Source of the DNA: Microcaldota archaeon
Lineage (GTDB): Archaea > Micrarchaeota > Micrarchaeia > Anstonellales > Anstonellaceae
Reading direction: 5' to 3'
Assembly (NCBI GenBank): GCA_021813025.1
Contig: JAKAME010000009.1
Location: 1-27,290 of the forward strand
DNA: 27,290 nucleotides
Under the pieces are notes generated by a model. The model saw nothing but the letters and a program-made list of their open reading frames with translations. It did no database searches and had not been told where the DNA came from. The first letter of the stretch is position 1. Each line of letters opens with the position of its first letter. The position numbers and the translations under genes were made by a program. Below, piece by piece: positions 1 through 5,682 of this stretch.

Positions 1-144
1 TCCAGGGCTTGGAGGCTGCGCTGGCAGCTGACTCCCCCCGACGGGGTTTTCTTGACTGCACAATGTTGCCTGCATGGCGTTCACTCTTTCTTTTGCACTA
101 GCACCCCGAGGCGGACGGACGGGTCGTCGTTGCAGTAGACGCCC
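1..144. repeat. Terminal redundancy (left copy) of a circular genome
   Basis: These bases recur at 27147-27290 at a constant offset of 27,146. They are identical through position 126. They then differ at 127, 128, 131, 142 and 143, all inside variable repeat VR1. This is the usual signature of a circular assembly whose ends overlap, so the unit genome is about 27,146 bp. The overlap stops inside the hypervariable repeat, probably because the assembly graph branches there. Confidence 0.9.
34..50. other. Small GC hairpin with T-tract downstream of VR1
   Basis: On the plus strand four C pair with four G around a GAC loop, followed by TTTT. On the minus (coding) strand it lies about 60 bases after VR1. 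Known DGRs can carry a hairpin/cruciform just downstream of VR that aids retrohoming, so this is a candidate. The stem is only 4 bp and no clear equivalent was seen after VR2 or VR3. Confidence 0.25.
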
Positions 145-545
145 CGGCGGAGGTAGCCGAGCCAGCCGCCCCAGCGGGCAACCAGGCCAGAATAATCTGT
201 GTTGGAATACCTGGACAGATAACGGGCATTCGGGTCGCTTTCTTTGCAGGGTTTTCCATTCGGAATCCCGAACTTGCCTGGAAGGTAGTAACCTCGCGGC
301 GGGAAGGGGATTGTGATGGCGCTCTTCTCTCCCTCATGCAGCAGCCAGGCGCGGGCTGTTTTGGCGCCAGCTTTTGCTTCAATCCAAAGCGAGGTCCAGA
401 ACGCACCACCTTTTTTCATCACGTGCGCGTCTGCCTCTTTCGGCGTGGCGATGCGCTCAGTTTTGGCGAGCTCAACGACTTCCGCTTGGGTGAGCCGGCG
501 CTCACTTGGCTTGCTTTCGGTCAGCACTTCAAATTCCATTTTCAT
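81..545 (-). CDS. DGR target protein 1 (variable protein, C-type-lectin/FGE-like)
   Basis: A 154-residue protein whose last ~35 residues are encoded by VR1, so its binding face is rewritten by the DGR. The start at 545 is chosen because it follows a GGAGG Shine-Dalgarno at close spacing and overlaps the stop of target 2 (TGATG). A longer frame to 620 lies inside the upstream gene. The segment GIPNGKPCKESDPNARYL just before VR matches target 3 (GIPNGAPSSESDPDARYL), and the VR starts with GLVAR as in all three targets. There is no signal peptide or membrane segment, so it is either cytoplasmic or assembled into a particle from inside. The C-terminus ends shortly after the VR, as is usual for DGR targets. 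Its stop overlaps a GTG opening the RT frame (GTGA) across the circle junction. The C-lectin fold is inferred from the DGR context, not shown. Confidence 0.9.
   Translation of the reverse strand: MKMEFEVLTESKPSERRLTQAEVVELAKTERIATPKEADAHVMKKGGAFWTSLWIEAKAGAKTARAWLLHEGEKSAITIPFPPRGYYLPGKFGIPNGKPCKESDPNARYLSRYSNTDYSGLVARWGGWLGYLRRGVYCNDDPSVRLGVLVQKKE
107..191 (-). repeat. DGR variable repeat VR1
   Basis: An 85-bp stretch aligns without gaps to the template repeat at 26932-27016. It differs at 15 of the 21 template adenines (read on the minus strand) and at none of the other bases. The invariant 3' end on the coding strand reads CGCCTCGGGG, against CGCCTCGAAA in the template, like the IMH/IMH* difference of known DGRs. 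It is the C-terminal coding part of target 1. Confidence 0.95.
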
Positions 546-1258
546 CAGTCCTCCACCATCCATTTCAGGTAATGCGCCTTGATTGCTTTCTTGCTCGGGT
601 TCTTCGTCTTGTCGAGCCAAGCCAGAAATCCATCATACTTGGCCGGCTCCGACGAACTCTTGCCTATAGGAGTGCCGAACACCCCGAGGCGGTAGGACGG
701 GACGTAGTAGCAGCTGACGCCCCGGCGGTCGTAGCCGTACCAGACGCCCCCGCGGGCAACCAGGCCAATGTAAGGTGAGCTGGTCCTGCGCCAGAGGCGG
801 CGGCGCGAATCTGAGTAATCCTTCGGCTCGCCTATTGGATACTCAAAAATGGGGTCAACATCATACCAGCAGCCGTCTTCCTTTGGCATTGGCCTTGCCT
901 GGGCCTTCGGCCCAGGCCAGAAGACGCTGCCCTGGCGCTTGAAGTCCGGGTGGGCATCCAGGATGACCAGGTTGGCTTTGCCCTGCCACTTCTTGGGGAC
1001 GTGGACTGTCAGGCCTTCCCATTCCACTGTTTTTCCAAATGGCTTGTCCGGCACTTCGTGCACGACCAGCGGGCCGGCCCAGCAGGGATACATCTCTTTC
1101 TCTTTCTCCCACTGGTTGGAATGGATGAGGCGCTGGGAGATTTCCTGCATGGTCGGCACGCGCTGCTTTCGCTTGGCCAGCTCGCCCAAGTAGGCCAGCA
1201 GGCCAAGGCCCTTGTCATCGTCGTATTGGGCGATTCTTACAACTTCCACTTTAATCAC
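545..1258 (-). CDS. DGR target protein 2 (variable protein)
   Basis: A 237-residue protein starting with GTG that overlaps the preceding stop (GTGA). VR2 encodes residues ~164-191, beginning GLVARGG and ending SYRLGV. Unlike target 1 it carries a further ~45-residue constant tail after the VR, containing FLAWLDKTKNPSKKAIKAHY, which looks helical and basic. The N-terminal part has no signal peptide or membrane segment. Residues ~75-165 are Trp/Pro/Gly-rich and resemble the corresponding region of targets 1 and 3 in layout (Tyr-Pro-x-Trp motif, then a GWY-like turn, then the VR). It overlaps target 1 by one base. It is probably a diversified ligand-binding protein. Its partner is unknown, and cytoplasmic versus particle-associated location cannot be decided from sequence. 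Confidence 0.88.
   Translation of the reverse strand: MIKVEVVRIAQYDDDKGLGLLAYLGELAKRKQRVPTMQEISQRLIHSNQWEKEKEMYPCWAGPLVVHEVPDKPFGKTVEWEGLTVHVPKKWQGKANLVILDAHPDFKRQGSVFWPGPKAQARPMPKEDGCWYDVDPIFEYPIGEPKDYSDSRRRLWRRTSSPYIGLVARGGVWYGYDRRGVSCYYVPSYRLGVFGTPIGKSSSEPAKYDGFLAWLDKTKNPSKKAIKAHYLKWMVED
685..767 (-). repeat. DGR variable repeat VR2
   Basis: An 83-bp ungapped match to the template repeat. It differs at 14 template-adenine positions and at no other position within the aligned block. The 3' IMH on the coding strand is again CGCCTCGGGG. It lies inside target 2, about 120 bases before the stop codon. Confidence 0.95.
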
Positions 1259-2115
1259 CTGTCTCCTTGCAGGGCCGGTTGTGGCCGTCCCCTGCGGTTT
1301 TCCTGCATTGCCTTGGCGCGCTCGAACACGCCTTCCCGATATTCGTCGTGCGATTCCGGCGCTGGATTTTCAGGTTCCTCTTCCGGCTCGCTTGCTGCTC
1401 TTTCCTTTGGAGCTGCGCGGGTCTCTTCCTTTCGCTCGCGCGCGCAGCTGGTGTGCGCGAATCCTTCAGGCACTTTTTTCTCCCTGGAATGGATGGTCGT
1501 CTGGCAGTAGGCGCACTTTGGCCTTTCAGCTTTCGGCTCATTTGTGCGCGGCCGGCCGCGGGTCTTGGCCGGCCGTCCGCTTTTGGGCTTTGAAGATGAA
1601 GGGCGGGAAGCGCCTGGTTTGCATTTTCGGTGGTAGACATCGTCATTCACCTGGACCCGCCAGCTCTTGACCGGCTTGCCGCACGCCGCGCAGATTGGGA
1701 TGCTGCGCTTCTCCGGCGCGCGCTTGGGACCCTGCCCCCCCCCCCCCAACGAGCGGGCCTTGCCTGCTCTCTTGGCGCGCTTCTTTGCACCGGCAGGTTC
1801 GGCCGGCGCGCCTGCCTCGGCGACGGCAAAGGCTATGGCAAGCTCGGGCCGCTGCGCTTGCTGCACATCCACAAAAAGACGGATGGAGAGGTGGATGGGC
1901 AGGTCGATGCTGTGGACAGTTTGCCCTGCCAGCCCGTCCGTGGACATCCTTTCGTGGTACGGGCCGGGCAGGTTTTCCCGGCCGAAAAGCTGCGCCCCAG
2001 CGACGGCCCCTTGAGAATGATAGGGTGGGATTCGCCCCAAGGGTGTCAACTTGACCTGGTGGTCGCAACCAGGAAGGACGTTGGCGCGGCTTTTCGACTT
2101 TCGGGATTTGTTCAT
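1255..2115 (-). CDS. Basic zinc-finger protein with two C-x2-C-x16-H-x2-C fingers
   Basis: A 286-residue protein. The ATG at 2115 overlaps the previous stop (ATGA). A longer frame to 2184 exists but would run deep into the upstream gene. Two half-LIM-like fingers share the same spacing: CAAC...HRKC and CAYC...HTSC. They are separated by a Ser/Pro/Lys/Arg-rich linker with an AT-hook-like GRP core, and more basic, low-complexity sequence surrounds them. The C-terminal ~60 residues are Glu/Arg-rich and probably helical. Zinc-dependent nucleic-acid binding is the likely role; the target is unknown. A run of 13 G in the coding strand (1735-1747) encodes Gly-Gly-Gly-Gly in the middle of the gene, so slippage there would cut off both fingers. 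It lies directly upstream of the DGR targets in the same coupled operon. Confidence 0.7.
   Translation of the reverse strand: MNKSRKSKSRANVLPGCDHQVKLTPLGRIPPYHSQGAVAGAQLFGRENLPGPYHERMSTDGLAGQTVHSIDLPIHLSIRLFVDVQQAQRPELAIAFAVAEAGAPAEPAGAKKRAKRAGKARSLGGGGQGPKRAPEKRSIPICAACGKPVKSWRVQVNDDVYHRKCKPGASRPSSSKPKSGRPAKTRGRPRTNEPKAERPKCAYCQTTIHSREKKVPEGFAHTSCARERKEETRAAPKERAASEPEEEPENPAPESHDEYREGVFERAKAMQENRRGRPQPALQGDR
1735..1747. repeat. Homopolymer tract, 13 C (13 G in the coding strand)
   Basis: Thirteen consecutive C on the plus strand lie inside the zinc-finger gene. Runs of this length are prone to replication slippage, and also to sequencing error. Changing the length by one or two would truncate the protein before its two zinc fingers. 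Confidence 0.95.
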
Positions 2116-2468
2116 TCTTTCACCTTGGCTGTTTCGCGGAACAGGCACTCGCAGACGTGGCATTGTGTTTTTGAGATGGGGCATTCATCACCACACGTGC
2201 GGCACTTTCCCATTACAATGAAAAACGGCTGCGGAGTCGGTACTGGAAACTGCACACGCGCTTGGCCGACTTCCAATATTCTCTGGCACTCACTGCACCA
2301 ATTTGGCCTGACCCAGCTGCAGGGCAGGCCGCCCGGGCCTATGCATGCCTGCTCGTCGGTGCAGCCGCAGCCCGCGCAGCGCATGCGCGGGATTAATTGC
2401 ACGCCGTTGTATTTCGGCGGGTGGTACATGGCGACGTGCAACGGCTGGGAGGGATTGGAGTAGCTCAT
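2112..2468 (-). CDS. Cysteine-rich protein with phage-type CGCTD motif
   Basis: A 118-residue protein. The start at 2468 has an upstream purine-rich GGGGG and overlaps the stop of the preceding small ORF (ATGA). Cysteines form two clusters. The first is CAGCGCTDEQAC...PCSW...WCSEC. The second is CRTCGDECP...CHVCEC near the C-terminus. The first cluster resembles a small protein common in phage genomes (C-x2-CGCTD-x3-C ... CxW ... CSxC), known to me only as a hypothetical family. The second looks like a zinc ribbon. It probably binds one or two zinc ions; function unknown. No signal peptide. Confidence 0.75.
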   Translation of the reverse strand: MSYSNPSQPLHVAMYHPPKYNGVQLIPRMRCAGCGCTDEQACIGPGGLPCSWVRPNWCSECQRILEVGQARVQFPVPTPQPFFIVMGKCRTCGDECPISKTQCHVCECLFRETAKVKE

Positions 2469-2602
2469 GCGTTCGCCCCCTCTATGATTATGGCGGCAGC
2501 CAGCCTTTGCGCGGCTCCGGTGCTGATGCGGCCGGCCTCCCAAATGAGGAGAATGATGGCCAGAGCGGCCAGGGCACGCAAAATGTCGACGTAGGCGGTC
2601 AT
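2465..2602 (-). CDS. Small single-pass membrane protein (45 aa)
   Basis: A 45-residue ORF that exactly fills the gap between two neighbours. The ATG lies 5 bases after the previous stop and its own stop overlaps the next ATG (ATGA). It starts MTAYVDILRALAALAIILLI. One hydrophobic helix (residues ~8-20) is followed by an Ala-rich amphipathic segment. The coupling pattern matches the rest of the operon, which is the main support. It could be a small membrane or holin-like protein, but nothing specific is recognisable. Confidence 0.55.
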   Translation of the reverse strand: MTAYVDILRALAALAIILLIWEAGRISTGAAQRLAAAIIIEGANA

Positions 2603-2607
2603 GGCAA

Positions 2608-2832
2608 TCATCCAACAGGATTGGCGGCCGGAACGCCTGATGCGGGCAGCTGGTGTGAAAAAATAAGGCGCGCAATCTCAATCTTGACCTTGGCGTTCAG
2701 GACGCGGTCCATGATTACGACGTCGTCAGGGTTGACTTCCAGGACCGGGCCGGTGAAGTAGTACGTCTTGTTGTCCGGCTGTCCGACGGCGAAACGCCAG
2801 ATTTCGCCGAGTTTATATGTCTTGTTGTTCAT
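2608..2832 (-). CDS. Small hypothetical protein (74 aa), beta-rich
   Basis: Starts at ATG 2832 after a GGTGATG Shine-Dalgarno. The alternation of hydrophobic and polar residues (KTYKLGEIWRFAVG, KTYYFTGPVLEV, DDVVIMDRVL) suggests a small beta-barrel of the SH3 or Sm-like kind. This is inference from pattern only. No family was recognised. No signal peptide or membrane helix. Confidence 0.6.
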   Translation of the reverse strand: MNNKTYKLGEIWRFAVGQPDNKTYYFTGPVLEVNPDDVVIMDRVLNAKVKIEIARLIFSHQLPASGVPAANPVG

Positions 2833-2865
2833 CTTTCATCACCTTGTGACCTCTGGTTGCATGGA

Positions 2866-2910
2866 CCCCATCGGCGCGCCGGGTGTGGAAACTTCAGCGC
2901 GCCGGTGGGG
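2866..2910. promoter_or_regulatory. Long intergenic hairpin between the first and second operon genes
   Basis: Two 14-base arms (2866-2879 and 2897-2910) pair with a single mismatch or wobble around a 17-base loop. The stem is very GC-rich (CGGCGCGC core). It lies in the only sizeable gap (2833-2946) of this part of the operon, directly after the gene ending at 2947. It could act as an attenuator, an RNA-processing site or a protein operator. It lacks a strong T-tract on the minus strand, so simple termination is less likely. Confidence 0.6.
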
Positions 2911-2946
2911 AATTATTCTCTTTCTATGATTGTGAGCCGCTTAGGC

Positions 2947-3246
2947 TCAAGCTTCACCTCGTACTTTTCTTTTGGCAGCTCCCTTTTGTGAACTGCGGCC
3001 AGTTTTTCCAGAAGAGTCAACATCACCACCTCCTATGGGGCGGATTTTTGAGGACGAATGATTAGAATTGGATGGAGAGGGTGGGTTTCCGGTGGCTAGC
3101 TCGGGGTGGTTGATGAAGTATTCGGTTAGGGCGCGGTCAGCGTGCTCGTTTTTGGTTCCACAGCGCCGTTTCTTCAATTTATCAAGTTTGGCGGCGTTCG
3201 CTTTGCGGACATCGTACGCGCGCCGGACGAAGATATTCGAGGTCAT
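2947..3246 (-). CDS. Small basic hypothetical protein, first gene of the minus-strand operon
   Basis: A 99-residue protein. The ATG at 3246 lies about 9 bases after the transcription start expected from the TATA-like box at 3278-3286, so the mRNA is probably nearly leaderless. A longer frame to 3306 would extend past that promoter. The N-terminal half is Lys/Arg-rich and predicted helical (ending KLDKLKKRRC). The C-terminal half is Ser/Pro/Gly/Lys-rich and probably disordered. It could be a DNA-binding or regulatory protein, but no family is recognised. As the first gene after the early promoter it is well placed to be a regulator. Confidence 0.6.
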   Translation of the reverse strand: MTSNIFVRRAYDVRKANAAKLDKLKKRRCGTKNEHADRALTEYFINHPELATGNPPSPSNSNHSSSKIRPIGGGDVDSSGKTGRSSQKGAAKRKVRGEA

Positions 3247-3266
3247 GTGTCCAACCAAGGACAAAA

Positions 3267-3299
3267 TGTACAAAAAGATTATAAAACTATCATATAGAA
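3267..3299. promoter_or_regulatory. Divergent archaeal promoter (shared TATA box)
   Basis: The near-palindromic ATTATAAAA at 3278-3286 can serve as TATA box in both directions. On the minus strand it places the transcription start near 3255, just before the ATG at 3246. On the plus strand it, or CATATAGAA at 3291-3299, places the start near 3308-3325 before the regulator gene. A TGTACA palindrome at 3267-3272, between the box and the minus-strand start site, could be an operator, perhaps for the neighbouring winged-helix protein. Confidence 0.6.
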
Positions 3300-3359
3300 T
3301 TGGCACATTACGACGTGGGAGATGTGTATACTGCTGAACCAGTTCTTACATCAAGGCCC

Positions 3360-3947
3360 ATGACCAACACCTTATTATTGGTTTTGCAGGGCGTCTCTAA
3401 CATGCTTGCTATCTCGAAAAAGAGAGGTGTGGCACACGAAGCAGCATATAAATCTATTCAACGACTCCGTGTAGAAGGTCTTCTCCAACGTCATAGAAAA
3501 AAGGGCCGCATCGTCCGCTACTCTGTCAACGGCGTCAAACTCCACACCCTTTTTCTACAATTTATCGAGGATGAAATCAAACGCCTGGACAAAGGTCCGC
3601 AAGGCGGCCGAATCCCTGAAATGGATGAACCGGCTAAAGAAGCGCGCGCCGCGCTCGAGCAGGTAAAGGTTGGCCAGACGGCCGCGCAGATAGAGCTGCT
3701 TCTTTCATATCTGGCCCTGCAGCCAGCTGGTAGTGTGTTGAGGGAGTACTTCCTAGCCTTCACCAAAGATGCCCAAAAGCACCTAGACCTAGCGTGGCCT
3801 GGGCCTATGGGGGGTGGGGTGAGGGGGCGGGAAGCAGTAAAAATCGCGCAATTTGGTGAGGCTTTGGAAAACCTGCGTGTTGCTTACATGCGCGCATGCA
3901 CGCGCGCGGCAGTCAAGCAATCACAAAAAGTCAAAAAACCATTGTAG
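3360..3947 (+). CDS. Winged-helix transcriptional regulator
   Basis: A 195-residue protein. Residues ~1-60 have the winged-helix pattern: a helix, then AISKKRGVAHEAAYKSIQRL as the turn and recognition helix, then EGLLQRHRKKGRIVRYSVNG as the basic wing. The C-terminal ~110 residues are helical and probably mediate dimerisation or ligand sensing. ATG 3360 is chosen. An in-frame TTG at 3300 and GTG codons between are possible alternatives because no Shine-Dalgarno decides. It is divergent from the minus-strand operon and shares its promoter region, so it probably controls that operon and itself. This is typical of regulators in archaeal plasmids and viruses. It converges on the integrase gene across the repeat arrays. 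Confidence 0.8.
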   Translation: MTNTLLLVLQGVSNMLAISKKRGVAHEAAYKSIQRLRVEGLLQRHRKKGRIVRYSVNGVKLHTLFLQFIEDEIKRLDKGPQGGRIPEMDEPAKEARAALEQVKVGQTAAQIELLLSYLALQPAGSVLREYFLAFTKDAQKHLDLAWPGPMGGGVRGREAVKIAQFGEALENLRVAYMRACTRAAVKQSQKVKKPL

Positions 3948-4184
3948 AAAGTGGAAAGTTTAGATTTCTATGACGTAAAAATGTAGGGTAGAGGTCAAAA
4001 AGGGCCCAAATATGGCATGCTTCTAGCCATTCATTCCTTACATTCCCTACATTCCCTTCATTCCTTACATACCCTTCATACCCTTCACCATTTTTGAATT
4101 TTTATGAGATAAGAAGAAGAAAAAAGATGTAAGGTATGTAAAGTATGTAAGGTTGTAGGGTATGTAGGGTATGAAGGGGTAGAG
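3948..4184. repeat. Two facing arrays of 9-bp repeats around an AT-rich core (candidate origin)
   Basis: Six head-to-tail 9-bp units of the form CAT(T/A)CC(C/T)T(T/A) fill 4032-4085 without a gap. After a 44-base AT-rich spacer, about five units of the inverse complement (TAAGGTATG, TAAAGTATG, TAGGGTATG type, one of them 8 bp) fill 4130-4182. A single TAGGGTAG-like unit also occurs near 3983. The layout of iterons, AT-rich core and inverted iterons resembles plasmid replication or partition sites. It could instead be a bidirectional terminator, since the flanking genes converge here. No protein-coding gene fits in this stretch. Confidence 0.8.
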
Positions 4185-5420
4185 CTAAATCTTGGGGTGT
4201 TTTTTTCCAATTTTTTCAGCTTGGACAAGCGCGCGCGTGCGGGCCTGAATTGCGGCCGTAATGCGGTCGTCCAGCTCTTCCTGCAATCGGACCACCCGCT
4301 CTTCCAAAAGCGAAATTCGGCTCTTTTCCTTTGCATTGGCGGCCATTGAGAGTTGGTGGTGGCAGTTGGAGCAGAATTTGATTTTTGGCTCGTTGGGCCA
4401 TTGGCATTTCGGGCATGTCTGCACCTGCAGGCGCACTTCCTCACTTGCCACCGGCCGGCCGGCCAGGCGCGCCTTGGCGCGCTCGTGGCTCTGCTCCGGG
4501 GCAACCACTAGATAGGATTCGCGCAGGGCGCGCGAGCCGCGAGCCCAATTACCTCGGTTCTCCACATCCTGATCCTCCACCTTCACAACAAATTTCCAAA
4601 AACAGGCACCCGAGCTGCGAAAAGCATGCAGCTTGAACGGCTTGTCGATGCCGGCGCGCTTCCAACCATCGCGCAATGCGCGCGACATGGCGCTATGAGT
4701 CCACATTCCATACCCCTGCCCATTGATTTTCTTGGCGCAGAAAAGATACTGCCCGGGCCGCGGGTCCGGATGCACAGAGAGCCACTTCAAAACAACCGGC
4801 GCAGAAAACGTCAAGCCGACATCATTACATCCTTCTTTAGTGGCCAATCCTTTCAACCACAAGTCTCCATTCTTGCGCGTGAGCTGTGCAAGCTTCACAC
4901 GCGCCAGTTCGCCGCATCTACAGGTGACGTCGAAGAGCGTCATCTGCAGCGCCTTGTCGCGCGGCGCGGCCAAGGCATCGGCATGGCGCCGAATCTCCTC
5001 TTGGGTGTAGACCACGTGGTTGTTGAGCATCTGCGCGCGCTTCTTACTCATCGCCTTGCCGCCGTGCATGAATTCATAGCGTAGGGGGTTGAATGCATCG
5101 CCCTGCAGCTGGCGCAGGAATTCCCGCACGTGCTTGGCATAGTCCTGTAGTGTGTAATACGAGGCATCCGAACGGAAGAGCGCGCCAAAAGTTTTTTCCA
5201 AATCCTCCAACGATGCCTTTGAGAGCGGCTTGCGCAGGTGCTTGCGTTGAAAAATTGAAATGTCGCGAGCGATTTTTTCCAGGCGCCGGTCGGACACGCC
5301 GGCCGCGATTTTCTTTTTGAACATCTCCCTCATCACTACGCGGTCCTCTATCGGCAGGCTCGCCACGGAGCGCTCGGCGTTGGCGCGCCAGTTTGTGTGA
5401 TAAAAAGGGTCGATGGCCAT
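4185..5420 (-). CDS. Tyrosine recombinase / integrase with C-terminal zinc ribbon
   Basis: Site-specific integrase of the Xer/SSV type. In the 428-residue frame from GTG 5471 the catalytic set is Arg185 (CRCGELARVKL), a lysine near 208-212, His282 and Arg285 (LHAFRSSGA), Trp309 (GNW, in the place of the second His) and Tyr320 (ESYLV). Residues ~60-135 form the core-binding (SAM-like) domain. After the catalytic domain come a CPKC...CSNC zinc ribbon (353-370) and a ~45-residue coiled coil, an unusual tail for integrases. The ATG at 5420 is preferred over GTG 5471 because inverted repeats that look like operators lie between them; both are possible. It probably integrates and excises the element. 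The attP site is not identified, and no tRNA fragment is visible. Confidence 0.88.
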   Translation of the reverse strand: MAIDPFYHTNWRANAERSVASLPIEDRVVMREMFKKKIAAGVSDRRLEKIARDISIFQRKHLRKPLSKASLEDLEKTFGALFRSDASYYTLQDYAKHVREFLRQLQGDAFNPLRYEFMHGGKAMSKKRAQMLNNHVVYTQEEIRRHADALAAPRDKALQMTLFDVTCRCGELARVKLAQLTRKNGDLWLKGLATKEGCNDVGLTFSAPVVLKWLSVHPDPRPGQYLFCAKKINGQGYGMWTHSAMSRALRDGWKRAGIDKPFKLHAFRSSGACFWKFVVKVEDQDVENRGNWARGSRALRESYLVVAPEQSHERAKARLAGRPVASEEVRLQVQTCPKCQWPNEPKIKFCSNCHHQLSMAANAKEKSRISLLEERVVRLQEELDDRITAAIQARTRALVQAEKIGKKHPKI

Positions 5421-5437
5421 GCCCCAATGCCATCGAC
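5409..5437. promoter_or_regulatory. Perfect 9-11-9 inverted repeat over the integrase ATG
   Basis: GTCGATGGC (5409-5417) and GCCATCGAC (5429-5437) are perfect inverted arms with an 11-base loop. The loop and arm junction contain the likely start codon (5418-5420) and the preceding GGGG. In RNA the hairpin could control translation initiation. In DNA it could be a binding site for the integrase or a regulator. Confidence 0.5.
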
Positions 5438-5457
5438 GTGATTTAAGAGACTTTGTT

Positions 5458-5536
5458 GGGGCGTATTCCACTGGCTCATACGCCCCAGCCGGGCGTAGGA
5501 TTGGAGGTCATACGCCCAAACATTGATGTTGGGGGC
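5458..5536. promoter_or_regulatory. Cluster of inverted repeats upstream of the integrase (operator or arm sites)
   Basis: GGGGCGTAT (5458-5466) and ATACGCCCC (5478-5486) are a perfect 9-bp inverted pair with an 11-base spacer. GGGCGTA (5491-5497) and TACGCCC (5511-5517) repeat the same half-site with a 13-base spacer, giving four copies of one motif. A third, imperfect palindrome, CCCAAACAT then ATGTTGGGG, spans 5515-5534. A TATA-like TTAAAAG for the minus strand lies at about 5549-5555. Such a density fits autoregulation or integrase arm-type sites. Confidence 0.6.
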
Positions 5537-5597
5537 GACCGATCACATTCTTTTAAGGTCGGGAATCTTTTTGCAACTTTTTACTCCAAAAAGATTC

Positions 5598-5605
5598 TTT
5601 TTATA
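5598..5605 (+). promoter_or_regulatory. TATA box for the plus-strand surface-protein operon
   Basis: TTTTATAA preceded by an A-rich, BRE-compatible stretch. The expected start site is about 25 bases downstream, near 5628, leaving a leader of ~55 bases before ATG 5683, which follows a GAGGTG Shine-Dalgarno. The 5537-5682 stretch otherwise holds only this promoter and leader. Confidence 0.55.
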
Positions 5606-5682
5606 ACAAAAAAACTCTCGCCACTTTATGAGCGAACCAAAGACCCAAACACCACAACAACAAAATGTGAGGTGTTTGCGCT

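Noticed and set aside
545..620. Longer N-terminus for DGR target 1
   Set aside because: It overlaps the VR2 gene's tail by 75 bases in another frame, whereas ATG 545 has a GGAGG site and a one-base overlap.
1630..2463. Long plus-strand frame of 277 codons over the zinc-finger genes
   Set aside because: It is antisense to two genes with clear Cys motifs and coupling overlaps, has no domain, and reflects the low stop-codon frequency of GC-rich DNA.
4032..4182. Repeat arrays considered as CRISPR
   Set aside because: Units are 9 bp and directly adjacent, with no unique spacers and no cas genes nearby.
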